Shown here one piece after another: positions 46,380 to 57,027 of a DNA stretch of 64,000 nucleotides. This stretch comes from Proales similis. Taxonomy: Eukaryota > Rotifera > Eurotatoria > Ploima > Proalidae. The position numbers and the translations under genes are program-made. The notes under the pieces were generated by a model, which saw nothing but the letters and a program-made list of their open reading frames with translations, had not been told where the DNA came from and ran no database searches. Location of the stretch: the NCBI GenBank assembly GCA_019059635.1, contig JAGVRJ010000007.1:1426001-1490000 (forward strand), written 5' to 3'. Each line of letters opens with the position of its first letter. The stretch's first letter is position 1.

Positions 46380-49300
46380 TAAGAGAGCTTGTTAAAAAAC
46401 CAAAAATATTCTTCCTGCTCACTTTGATTTTAATGACTATGTTTACATCGATAGGGACTTGACTGTTGAAATGTATTTTAACTGACAGTACCATCGTCGA
46501 AAATGTGAGATCAAATAAAGTGATGATAAAGAATTTCATTTCCGGAAAAAAGAAGAGAGTTTGTTGCCTAAGCTCACCTTATTGGACACTTGAAAACGGA
46601 GGCTACGTATTTGAGATTGCTTGAGCAGTTTTACTGGTATGGCATGAAACGAGACGTAGAAGAATTCCTAGAAAGATTCCTAGAGAGATGTCTAGATTCT
46701 TCATGTCAAAGGAATGAAGAAAACCCAGTTTTTCACTTTCCAATTTCTAAATAGTATTGTAAAACATTTAATTAGATCTATTGGTTCCGATCACACAGTC
46801 ATATTAGCTGATAACCTTAGAACGAATGGATTAACGGAACGTTGTAATCAAACAATAGTAAACGCTCTAAGACAAACAGTGGAGACAAACCCATCGGAAA
46901 GGGATCGGTAATTAGATTTAGTAATGTTCTTAATAAGAAGCATGACTAATTTTTCACGGGATTCATACATTTTCAATTGATGTTTGGCAGACAAAAATCT
47001 AGTGGAGACGCTTTGGGAAAATGCATAAGTACAAATTTCAAGCGCTCTAACAAAACAACTCAGCATTTAAAATAAACGCGGCAACTTCACGGAAGAAATG
47101 ATTCTAATAGGCACAACAGTTTTTCTGCGAATCGAAGGACTTTGCACCAAGGAACAAGGGCCCTTATAAAGTGTTGGGACATACGTAACGCCGGAACCAT
47201 GAATTGGCAGATGCCTCAGGAGATAGACTTAAATTTAATAGAAAGATTTGCCAGAAAGTGAATGATAATGGAAACCAGAAAGTAACTTCAACTCAACAAA
47301 ACTTATTAAGAATATTTTGATCGAAAGAATGTCAATTACTCCACTAAACAAAGGACTGTTTTGGAAACGAAATGAGTTGCGACAATTTCTGCTGTGCCTT
47401 TCACGGTTTTTCGAAAAGTTGATTATTCATTTTATTGGAAAAGGACCTTTATGGAACACTCATGCGAAATTTCTACTTATTTTCTATCTGCGAAAGAGCC
47501 TTACTCGCAGGTTTTCAATACAAAATGCGTAGCCACGGTTAAATGGTGTGTGTTGCCAGATTCTGTTATCTACTGGGTAAATTCAGCCTTCTATTCATGC
47601 CCTTTCAAGTTGATAGGAACTGACTCGTACGAAATAACTAACACAATAATAATTTCGCGCAACAACAGTATAACTTTTGAGTAACTCAAATCTAAAACAA
47701 AATGTGGAATGTCAATAGCGTCAACGAGAAATGGATTGTTATAAAGTAGGAAACTGCCTGCTAACACGATAGCGGAGAACGGGGACGCCGAAACTCAATA
47801 AAATTTTTTAGAAGAACTCAATCTATCAGAGCTCGACTACGAAAGATACCACAAAATGGTTGAAAATGATCACATGTTAAAACAATCATGCAGCTTAATG
47901 TTGCTGAATATCATGGGAATCATGTATTACCATGAACAAATAGTCAAATTCAACTAGAATATAACTGGAATAAATTTGATCTTACTGCTGGAAACGGAAA
48001 TGTTCATCCAACGTTAATTCAACTTAAGAAAACAAAGTGTAATGTGATATTTTAGTGATAGTTTAATTATACCAAACATATACCTTGAATGCAAAACAAG
48101 CCATGTCTCAGATTTGTATCAAACACATGCAATAACAAACCATAATAGTTCATCGTGGATAGCGAGTCATGTTTAAGCAAATATTCATCAGCTTAAATTT
48201 GCCTTCATTTCTGAAAAGAACCCTCATCTTCTTCATTCGAGCTATGTTTGAAACGAGCTAAACATTTCTTCGAATAGTTTCTTAAGTAGTGATTATTCAA
48301 AAGATGGACTCTTCTGAGAGTAGGGAATTGAAATTGATTCGAGATCCTACCTGGAATCATGGTTTATGTATTTAATTCTAGCCTTAGGACTGACTGCACT
48401 ATTAATTTTTGGCCTTACACTAGCAATCAGATGTTGTTTGATAAAAACACGATTGCGAAGCCGAAAACCACGCAGTTCTATTGGCCCTACAACAGAATCA
48501 ATTTTCTTGCACGAACTGAAGCCAACTTCGGGTCGAAGTCTTTTGGAGGCCGGGCAGGGACCGAGGACATCCAAAATCTAAACGATCGGCACGCTAAGTT
48601 TATGCATAACCCTTAATGATAAACAGATCAGTGGCTTCCATGTTATCTAAATCAGTCACAGACACTAACTCTTTTATAACTAGCTGAGCAAAGTAAAAGT
48701 TAGATACAATTATGAAAATAAAACGTTTTAAATCTGTGTCACGAGCACAACATACAGAAGTTCCATTTGTTAGCCAAACTCCGATATAAAGTAACAGGAC
48801 AAGCATACGAGTGCAAAGTGATAAAACACACCTCTACATCATACAGAACCTTTTTCGGTCCTCCAAAGAACTGACGGAACCGAAACCATTTTCTTGTCTG
48901 TTGGTCAATGCAAGTTGCTATACGCTACTAAGGACAGTTTCGTAAAACAAATGAATTGCGATAATTCATACTGCGCCCTTCATAGTGATCCTAAAGTTGA
49001 GTTCTCTTTCTATTAGAAACGCACATTGTCAACTGACTCTTGCATAATTTCAACGCACGCATTACAAAATTAACAGCACGAGAGCATGACTCTCATGTGT
49101 TTAACACAAAATGTTGAGCTTCGGAAAACTGGTGCGTCCTACTAGACTCAGTAGTGTTTTGGGAAAAATCTACCTACCATCCTTGTGTTGACTTCTGTTA
49201 ATTTTAACTAATAATACTATAACCCTTGAAGTGTTCAAAACTGGTATCGAATGTAATACACCGTTGGCCTTGACTCATAGCGGATTATACTAAACAAGAA

Positions 49301-50100
49301 ATGTTTTAAGCAATATAATAACTACTTGGAAAAGCTAAATCGGCAAAAGACTTTGAAAGATTTAACAGACTTACTGAAAACATGGACATGTTTATGAGAA
49401 CGTGCAACGTCACGATGCACTTGCATTCCATGCTATATAATGAGGAATCAATAGTTAAAGTTAAGGACTTAAGTGGACATCACCTAATCATTGTAGTAGG
49501 ACTCTTTGATAATTTCTGATATTACTCATAAGTGTAGGCGGCGACATGTAACCTCAATCAACTCCTAACACGCCGTAGAAACCATAAACGGAACCTCGTG
49601 TATCACCACACATCAAGAAGCAAATTTGTACCAAATGCATTTGGCTTTCAATTCAAAAAACACTCATCTTCATCACTCGACTTATGTTTTGAAAGAATTT
49701 AACTTAACTGCTAACAACATGCTGAACAAAGACTCCGTTCAAATCGGAATAATTCAAGAACAGACGGATGAAATTGAATCAAAATTTATTTTTCTTACTC
49801 TTGGTTCAAATATGTATCTGTAATTCTACCATTAACGTTAGCCACATTACCAACAATTGGATTAGCTTCCTGCTGTTGGAAACTTGCAAAATATGTAATC
49901 AAAAGGTCAGAACGGCGGCGTGCTCTCTCTGGACCGACAACACCCCCCTCAACGGAGATTATCCCCCTCCGACTACGTAGACCTACAAGGTTTCGAGACG
50001 AAACAACTTGGAAGACGGGGAGAGAGGAGACGCTCTCAAATTATAACCAGACATCTGGTTAGAATAAGAACAGACATTACTAAAATGTTACAGTAGAAAT
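46380..50100 (+). mobile_element. Second Gypsy-type remnant with two env-like segments
   Basis: Plus-strand remnant. The integrase zinc-finger region lies near 46,610-46,720 (LLEQFYWYGMKRDVEEFL) and the integrase end at 46,714-46,911 (RTNGLTERCNQTIVNALRQ). An envelope-like remnant runs about 47,320-48,590, ending in a membrane helix and basic tail (48,366-48,581). A second envelope-like remnant follows at about 48,830-50,060, again with a helix and basic tail near 49,800-50,010. Both share a cysteine-containing block (around 47,350-47,420 and 48,945-49,000). Stops and shifts are everywhere. No LTR recognised. Confidence 0.65.
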
Positions 50101-50383
50101 AGTTTTGAATTAGAACTTAGAAACGCCTTTAAAGAATAAACTAGTTTAAACTGAAATTAAGCCTTGATCAAGCTTAACAAGCCTCTTATTTTGCACACCA
50201 ATCCATGATTTCTTCGACTTCGTCGTGGTTATCTTGGGCTGCATCGCACCTGGTTAAATGCTCTTGCGCACCTTAAATTAAATCAAATTTCAAAATTCTT
50301 TCTAGCTCTTCTGTTAAACTTTTCATATAAATAAAGATCCTTTTTCTTCAAAAAAGCTTCTGTAACCGTTTTCGTTAGTCTTA

Positions 50384-50570
50384 GTGCGTTAGTCTTAGTG
50401 CGTTAGTCTTAACGCACGGTCATTAGTGTTACGTGCGTTAATTATAACCGTGCATTAAGACTAACGCACGGGATTTCGTGCGTTAAGTAAAACTCTATGC
50501 ATAATAATGTCAATTTTAGCTAACGCACGTCAAATTCGTGCGTTAACGCTAACGCACGGGATGAGTAACA
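50384..50570. repeat. Ginger-end fragment with palindromes (copy 3)
   Basis: Contains the family motifs TAACGCAC/GTGCGTTA many times, including GTGCATTA-AGAC-TAACGCAC and a TIR-like TGTTACGTGCGTTAA at 50,427. Three direct repeats of GTGCGTTAGTCTTA precede it. There is no transposase and no matching target duplication (TTAG left, TATG right), so it is a fragment or a small non-autonomous derivative. Confidence 0.65.
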
Positions 50571-50962
50571 TATGCAAGTAACGTATGACCTAATTCTTTA
50601 TAATTATCAAGCTTCAAAACGGCTTGTTCAAATATACACAAATGTTTTCTTTTTCCTGCCAACAAGTACCAGCAGATGAAGATTGTGTGAACCTGCTTCT
50701 AATTCATATCGTTGTAAAAACGAAAACCAAAGTTAAAAATTGAATCTTAATTAACTAGTTAACTTGAAAAATTCTTTACTAAAATAACTATTATTCCGCT
50801 ATTTTTTATTGTTCGTGCCGTAAAAAATGGATATTATCACACACCATAAATCGACAAACCGTTTTTATTGGCTTATATGTTTGTCTTTAATATTTTTAAA
50901 TTTTAGTATTAAGTCTAATAATTTAGTCATAATAAAGTCTTATTAGTCTCAAAAATTTAAAG
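50571..50962. other. Intergenic, island edge to FkbM gene
   Basis: AT-rich, no coding pattern; includes the 3' UTR of the minus-strand methyltransferase gene. Confidence 0.5.
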
Positions 50963-52150
50963 CTAGTTTTTTTTCCAAACAATATCCCAAGGCCAGTAAT
51001 TCCAATTTAAATTTTGTATGTTTTTATGGTTCCCATATACTTTGTAGCCTTGTTTTTGAAGAAAATTGATCATGCTCTCTATTTTATCTTTTGCATCATG
51101 TTGACGTGGGAGATTTCCCCATTCCATGTAAATAATAGGTATTTCTATAGTTTCAAAAAGAAGATCAGCTTTTTCAAATGCATATGGCTCAAAACCTTCA
51201 ATATCTATCTTGAGAATTGCTTTCTTAAAGGGCTCGTTTGAATCAGTTCTTGGCAAGTAGGGCACCAGATCATTTAATTCAATAGTCTCCACCAAATAAT
51301 TGTCATTCGGGTCATTTTTAAATACTTTGTGTTTTTGATTAAGAAGACTCTGTCCGCCTATGTTGTCATGATTTGGTTCAAGTCGTTTAATTTCACCTCG
51401 TTTATTTGATAAAGCATTTTGAATTAATGTTATCTTGCTTGTTAGTTTTTCAATGTAAGCAGCTTTATGGATACGAATAACGTTTTCAAAAAATGGTTCA
51501 ACCGAAAGAACATGATGATTATATTTGGCTGAGAAAAGAGTGTATTCACCGATCTGTGCCCCGATATCTAATACAAGCCAGTCAGGATGCTGTTTGAGAT
51601 CAGCCATGAAGGGGCCTAAATTTTGAAGAAAACTTTAGTTGTGTTTATTTGTTTTGATAAAATAACGCAAATTACCTAGTATGTGTCTTTCCCAGACTCC
51701 ATCCCGCCAGATTGAACCAGATACGTGGACATCTCGATTTATATCATGTATACAAAGAGTTGTTGTCACTTGAATCAGAGCTGATTTTGTACATTTTATG
51801 GGTTGATAAATGCTGTCTGGTTTCAATTGTTGATAAAGATCAAAAACTTTGACAAATCTATTTTGATCTTCCGAATTTGAATGAAAAGTACGATTAGACC
51901 GTAAAAAGCTACCATCATCAAGATTTGAGAGCCGAGAATATAATACCCTTTGATTAGAAAGGCTTCTCAAATTTTTTGTTTTTCTTTTATCGCTAGATAA
52001 ACGTTGAAGAAAAAACTTTTTGTGATCCAAACGCCGATTCATTATTGAATTGTCTCCAGTTGAATGCACGTTCAAAAAAATCGTCGAACCATAATAAAAC
52101 AATGATGCTAAAATGCTTATTGTCACAATAATAAAATACTTAAGCTTCAT
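50963..52150 (-). CDS. Membrane-anchored FkbM-family methyltransferase
   Basis: Two exons, 52150-51676 and 51615-50963, joined across a 60-bp GT-AG intron (phase 1), give 375 aa. Residues about 5-25 form a signal anchor (FIIVTISILASLFYYGSTIF), so this is probably a Golgi type II protein; a Ser/Arg-rich stem follows. The catalytic part begins WLVLDIGAQIGEYTLFSAKY (SAM motif I), then VLSVEPFFENVIRIHKAA, and the FkbM signature LKIDIEGFEPYAFEKA. FkbM enzymes usually O-methylate sugars or small metabolites. It is the first host gene right of the transposon island. The substrate is unknown. Confidence 0.88.
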
Positions 52151-52826
52151 TTTTTTCTGTCTTAGATAAATATGTCTGTTCCTGCTTCCAAATATTTTCT
52201 GTGAAGGTTATCATAAATCTCAAAGTATAATGAAGCAATATAATCAAGAATATTCTTGATGCCAATAATCAGAATGCGAGTCAATAAGCGACATCAGCTT
52301 TAAACCAATCGAAAGCATTTAGGCGAAAAATTCTTTATAATATCAGAATATTTTAATGTAATAACCATGGAAAAATTAAAGCCTAGAGGTTGATTTTATC
52401 AAGCCCACAGAAAACCTATGGTAATCAATTTTCATAATTATGAGCGTTTGTTCCTCATAGATTTTATTTTTTGCTTTAAACATAGATTTTGAACTTTCAT
52501 TTCACAGTCTTTTGCACCTTTTGCACCTGAATCTGGATAATGTATAATTTTTTTGGTACTTTGATCGAGCGTATTGAAAATTGCTTATTTGACTTTTACT
52601 AATATTTTTGCTTTGGTTAAATTTTTTTTCAAATGTGCAGATTGAAAACATATCTTTCATTTTAGAGCTACCCTAAGTTTTGAATTAAAGTCAATTAATT
52701 AGCTAGGTTGATTATTTTTGCATTTGTATTTATACATCATTACTCAGACATAATTTAGTATTGAAATATACTCTTACGCATAAGCTGTAAACCCAAAATT
52801 TTATCTTTCGTGATCAAGTCAGAAAT
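52151..52826. other. Divergent intergenic region, FkbM / COQ4
   Basis: AT-rich spacer with no visible exon; it holds both promoters. Confidence 0.55.
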
Positions 52827-53540
52827 ATGCGGCTAATTTTCAAAAGATTGCAGAAGCAAACGTGGACAAGCGATGAGCTCAAACACTTTTTATCACCAAA
52901 TATTTTGCAAAAGACTCTCCTTACTTTGGGCTCAGGAATTATCTCCATAATGAATCCGACACGCGACGATCTTATCGGTTCATTTGGAGAACTTACTGGG
53001 ACCAAAACATTACCAAAAATTAGAAGAGCCATGTTAAATGATGATGAAGGCCGTATTATACTTAAAAACAAGCCCATAGTCAATTCTAAAACGATTGATC
53101 TTGATAAGCTTTCAAACTACCCCAAAGGTTCACTAGGCAGGGAGTATGTTCGTTTCCTTATCGATAACAGAATTTCACCAGATTCACGGAAACCGGTTCA
53201 ATTTGTGGAGAATACCGAGTTGGCTTACGTTATGCAGCGCTATCGCGAGATTCACGATTTTACCCATTGTATTCTTGGAATGAAAACAAATATGTTAGGT
53301 GAGGTAACTGTAAAAATGTTTGAGGCTATTCAGCTAGGTTTACCGATGTGCTGGTTGGGTACTTTATTTGGCGTCGTGCGTCTAGGACCCAAGCATACAA
53401 GAGTTTATCTAGACAGGAATCTACCTTGGATTATTCAAAACGCCCTTGGCTCAAAGCTTTTAATAAACGTTTATTTTGAAAAACATTTGGAGAAGCCAAT
53501 AGATGAGCTAAGAGCTCGACTCGGGATCCGGCTTCTCTAA
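52827..53540 (+). CDS. COQ4: Ubiquinone biosynthesis protein COQ4
   Basis: Single-exon gene of 237 aa. The N-terminus (MRLIFKRLQKQTW) is basic, suiting mitochondrial targeting to the matrix side of the inner membrane. The zinc-binding motif HDxxH-x11-E is intact (IHDFTHCILGMKTNMLGE). Other family blocks are NPTRDDLIGSFGELTGT, SLGREYVRFLIDNRISPDSR and NELGRF-like helices. COQ4 takes part in ring decarboxylation/hydroxylation and organises the CoQ complex. No intron, unlike many neighbours. Confidence 0.95.
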   Translation: MRLIFKRLQKQTWTSDELKHFLSPNILQKTLLTLGSGIISIMNPTRDDLIGSFGELTGTKTLPKIRRAMLNDDEGRIILKNKPIVNSKTIDLDKLSNYPKGSLGREYVRFLIDNRISPDSRKPVQFVENTELAYVMQRYREIHDFTHCILGMKTNMLGEVTVKMFEAIQLGLPMCWLGTLFGVVRLGPKHTRVYLDRNLPWIIQNALGSKLLINVYFEKHLEKPIDELRARLGIRLL

Positions 53541-54005
53541 TTTCTTGTCTAGATGTCTCTGATTGTTTGTTTGAAATTTTCATTGAGAATTACAAATGTG
53601 CACACTTTCTCTTGAATTCGTTTATTAACTTGAATTTTAGTGCGTAACACCACTATAAATAAAAGCAACATGACTTTTTCAATATCCCCTTTTTGATTGT
53701 TCCAAAGTCTTTGCTTTGGTACTTTCAAATTTTGCTTTATTTTAATTGTCCTGAAGGCGGGCTTTAAAAGGTACCGCTAGGACAAAATAAGAAATTCCAA
53801 ACTAATTTCTATTATAAAGTAAAAAAATCTTAACATTAGATGAGTGGCGGCTTTTAACTTGCTAAATAACGTTGAAACGGTGTTTTTTATGAATCAGCAA
53901 TCTTTTGTCAACATAATCCTGCAACTGCTCATTTTATTTTTATAATTTTAATAATATATATTTTAAGTATATTGGCCAAGTTAATTTAAGTTATAGAGAC
54001 CTAAA
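53541..54005. other. Intergenic, COQ4 to BECN1
   Basis: AT-rich; 3' UTR and promoter only as far as can be seen. Confidence 0.55.
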
Positions 54006-55430
54006 ATGGATAAGAGTGATTTAGTTGAATATCAAAATGTGGTTGTCGCCGTCAGTGATGAAGAAATGGGCGTACATGAATGTAAAATTTGTGGTGCTTT
54101 ACTACGACTTGATGAGAACCTTTTGCAAATTCATCAGAATACTCGTTCGCAGTTATTAGGAAATCGAGAATGTTTTAATTCTACAGAAGATGAATTAAAT
54201 TCAACAATTTCAGCTTCTGTCGGAAATCAGCTCAATTTGAGGGCAATCGCGACGGAACAGTTACATGTTTGGAAAAGCGAAAACAGAAATGAAATCGATT
54301 CCATCCCAGAAAACTTTTTTCCTGATTTTTCTGCCAGAAAACGGAATTTCATCGTTTGCCCAATAAACACAACACTGCAATCAAACAATGATGGATGGAG
54401 CTCTAAAATTAGCGCCATATGTGCGCTTTTTGACATTATTTCACTGGATTCGGCGGTAGAACATCCACTGTGCGAAGAATGTGCAGATAAGTTGGTCAAT
54501 GAATTAGATGCTCAGTGTAAACAAGTTGAAAAAGAATATTCAGCTTATCAAGCTCTTATTTCAAGACTTGCTTATCAAGCGATGGAGCCAGAAGAGAAGG
54601 ATGGTGAACTGGAGCTTCTAGAAAAACAAGAGCAAGAATTAGTACTTAAAATAACAGAGCTAGAATTCGAAGAACAACAGCTATTACATCAGCGAGAGAA
54701 ACTTATTGAACGAGAGGCTGAGCTTCACCAACAGGAGCAAATGCGCTTGCTAGAATACTCCAACAGTAAACGTCGACTCATTCAACTTGAACAGAAGCAG
54801 GAGAGTCTTGACAATCAGTTGAAAAGTGCCGAATTTCATCTAAACCGTCTGCGTTTGGTAAATGTATTAAATGCAGCGTTTCATATTTGGCATTCGGGTC
54901 CGTTTGGAACCATAAACTACTTTAGAGTAGGTCTTATGCCTGATACTCCGGTTGAATGGGAAGAGATAAATGCCGGGTTAGGGCAAGTGAATCTTCTCTT
55001 GTTTTGTTTGGCTGAGAGAATTCACCTAACATTTAAATATTACCGCTTGATGCCTTACGGAAGTTTCTCATATATTGAAGTTATTGAGGAGCATGAACAG
55101 CACAAAAAAGGTGATCAACTCACAATGTATAGATTCAAAGGGTACAAATATTTCAATGAATGGAATAATCGATTCGATAAAGCAATGATAGCATTTTTGC
55201 ATTGCCTGTGTCAGTTTGAGTTCAAAGTTCAATCATTTGATCCACACTTTCACATGCCATACAGAATAAATGGCCATAAACTTGAAGACAAAAATGGATC
55301 AAACTATAGTATAAAATGCCAACTTAACTCATCAGAGGAATGGACCAAAGCACTTAAATACATGCTGACGAATTTAAAATGGAGTCTTGCCTGGGTGACT
55401 TCTCAGCCAGAAGCTTTGCTCTCAGCTTAA
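54006..55430 (+). CDS. BECN1: Beclin-1 (ATG6) autophagy protein
   Basis: Intronless, 474 aa, slightly longer than human (450). The N-terminus has the CxxC pair (CKICGALLRLDEN and HPLCEECADKL). A coiled coil at about 165-275 (LEKQEQELVLKITELEFEEQQ...) is followed by the evolutionarily conserved domain: NVLNAAFHIWHSGPFGTINY, RVGLMPDTPVEWEEINAGLG, QVNLLLFCLAERIHLTFKYY and KYMLTNLKWSLAWVTSQ. Beclin-1 is a regulatory subunit of the VPS34 PI3-kinase. No clear BH3 helix is seen. The membrane-contacting aromatic finger is altered: human FFW corresponds here to FNEW, a two-residue insertion after the first aromatics. Confidence 0.95.
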   Translation: MDKSDLVEYQNVVVAVSDEEMGVHECKICGALLRLDENLLQIHQNTRSQLLGNRECFNSTEDELNSTISASVGNQLNLRAIATEQLHVWKSENRNEIDSIPENFFPDFSARKRNFIVCPINTTLQSNNDGWSSKISAICALFDIISLDSAVEHPLCEECADKLVNELDAQCKQVEKEYSAYQALISRLAYQAMEPEEKDGELELLEKQEQELVLKITELEFEEQQLLHQREKLIEREAELHQQEQMRLLEYSNSKRRLIQLEQKQESLDNQLKSAEFHLNRLRLVNVLNAAFHIWHSGPFGTINYFRVGLMPDTPVEWEEINAGLGQVNLLLFCLAERIHLTFKYYRLMPYGSFSYIEVIEEHEQHKKGDQLTMYRFKGYKYFNEWNNRFDKAMIAFLHCLCQFEFKVQSFDPHFHMPYRINGHKLEDKNGSNYSIKCQLNSSEEWTKALKYMLTNLKWSLAWVTSQPEALLSA

Positions 55431-55636
55431 AACATTTTTTGATTTTGTTTGCTGTTTTAATTTTATTCACGAAATCGTATAAGATCGTTTGAATCCTCGC
55501 GAGGATTTTCTTAACAGCAAAGCTAACATTTTCAAAGAGAAATAAACATTTTGGAAAGTTTGAATTGACTAAATTAATCAGACCTTCTTTTTCTTTATTC
55601 ATATCATTTAGAGAAAAAAAGCAAAAGGGAGAGAAA

Positions 55637-55985
55637 ATGGACTTCGATCAAATGCGTGGGGTAAATTATTGCTTTTTTTTGTTCGAGAGTGGCATCATTT
55701 TCTGTTTTTAAGTTAAGGGAATTTATTATGACTTATAACAAAATAGTTGAGCACTGTTTCACATCATGTGTTTTCACGATGAGGTCTAGACTTTTAGAAA
55801 AGCAAGAGGTATCATTATTTACATGTTGGATTTCTCTCAAACCATTAATCTTATTGTTTTAGGATAGATGTATTGAGAACTGCACAAAGCGTTATTTATC
55901 ATTTAATACTCGATTAAGTCGGGACTTCGCCAATATTCAAATAGGAAAAGTGACTGAAGCTGTGGAAAAGTTAAATAAACCATAA
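55637..55985 (+). CDS. TIMM10B: Small mitochondrial import chaperone Tim10B (Tim9b)
   Basis: Three exons, 55637-55660, 55713-55808 and 55863-55985, with introns of 52 and 54 bp, all at codon boundaries. The product is 80 aa, starting MDFDQMRGLREFIMTYNKIV. Twin CX3C motifs are CFTSC and CIENC, and the MRGLREFIMTYN start fits the Tim9b/TIMM10B branch (MRNLRDF...YN) better than Tim9. In animals this protein docks the small-Tim complex on the TIM22 translocase. It lies 206 bp after BECN1 and 106 bp before the next gene on the same strand. Confidence 0.85.
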
Positions 55986-56091
55986 AATATGATAAAAATG
56001 AGTGATATTTAAATAACCAGTGCTGGTGACAAGGCATCTTTAAATGAATATTACTTGCTTGTTAGAATTTTTGGCCGTTTTTTAGAAGGAA

Positions 56092-56682
56092 ATGACATCA
56101 GGAAAGGGAGAACGACGAAGCCATCGAGTGAAAAGCAGGCAATCATTCATTGTGCGTAGTAGGAATCGACTCGGCGACCATCTTGACAAAGAACAGGATA
56201 GAATAGAAGAGCGTCTTGATAACTTGCGGGAGCAACTGAGTCTCATGCTTGAGATGAACTCACACTCAGATCTTGTTGCTCTGCTAAACAGGACCCCAGA
56301 TAACGATTTTGATCATTTATTCGAATATGTTGAAGCTATGTGTAAACTCGAGTCCGAGCACGATATGCAACTAGTACATTGCCGGGCTTGGCACTCAAAA
56401 CAAATCGAGGGACTTGAAGAGCTTCGATTGAAGGAGATAGCCGATGCGCGAATCGACTGCAATTCTATGATTTATGAACTCAAGAATCGAATACGAGATG
56501 AATTTAATGATCAACGCCACCAAATTGATACGGAAAGAGAATTTATTGATCTAAATGCTGACATTACTGAGCAACACTTGCCGGTAAAGAGAAAACTAAG
56601 ACGCCGCCGTATTTATCTTAGTTCTCATCTTAATCGAACAAATATTGCCAACATTTTTAAGGGGAACAACTTTCATAGATAA
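56092..56682 (+). CDS. Sds3/BRMS1-like coiled-coil protein
   Basis: Intronless, 196 aa. An N-terminal basic stretch (GERRSHRVKSRQ) is followed by coiled coil, LDKEQDRIEERLDNLREQLSL, then KLESEHDMQLVHCRAWHSKQ and a second helix (LKNRIRDEFNDQRHQIDTER), ending in basic KRKLRRRRIYL. The spacing of the two helices and the short E-x-R pattern resemble Sds3/BRMS1 subunits of the SIN3 histone deacetylase complex. The match is by general pattern, not a diagnostic motif, so this is provisional. Confidence 0.5.
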   Translation: MTSGKGERRSHRVKSRQSFIVRSRNRLGDHLDKEQDRIEERLDNLREQLSLMLEMNSHSDLVALLNRTPDNDFDHLFEYVEAMCKLESEHDMQLVHCRAWHSKQIEGLEELRLKEIADARIDCNSMIYELKNRIRDEFNDQRHQIDTEREFIDLNADITEQHLPVKRKLRRRRIYLSSHLNRTNIANIFKGNNFHR

Positions 56683-57027
56683 TAAACATGATTTCCTCAT
56701 TTAATTGAAAGCACATGTTATAATTGATAGATTATTACTTTAAGATAAATTATAATATTAAAAATTAAATAAAAAAATTTAAATATTTGATTTTTCTGCC
56801 ACAAGTTAGTGAGATTTTAACTAGAGCCAGATTTTAACTTGGGCTTAACCTTTATACAAATGATTTATATTAAATAGTTTTTTTAATCTTCTATGACAGG
56901 TAAGACTAAAATAATGTCATAACCTTAGAGAATCGTTTGATAAAATAATAGTTGTCCAATCGGTTTATAGATTTTTGTATACTAAGATTTTAATGCGCAT
57001 TCAAAACTGAATGGTAAAATTCATAAA
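56683..57027. other. Intergenic, no gene seen
   Basis: AT-rich spacer between Sds3-like and TDRD3 genes; very low complexity near 56,740-56,790. Confidence 0.55.
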
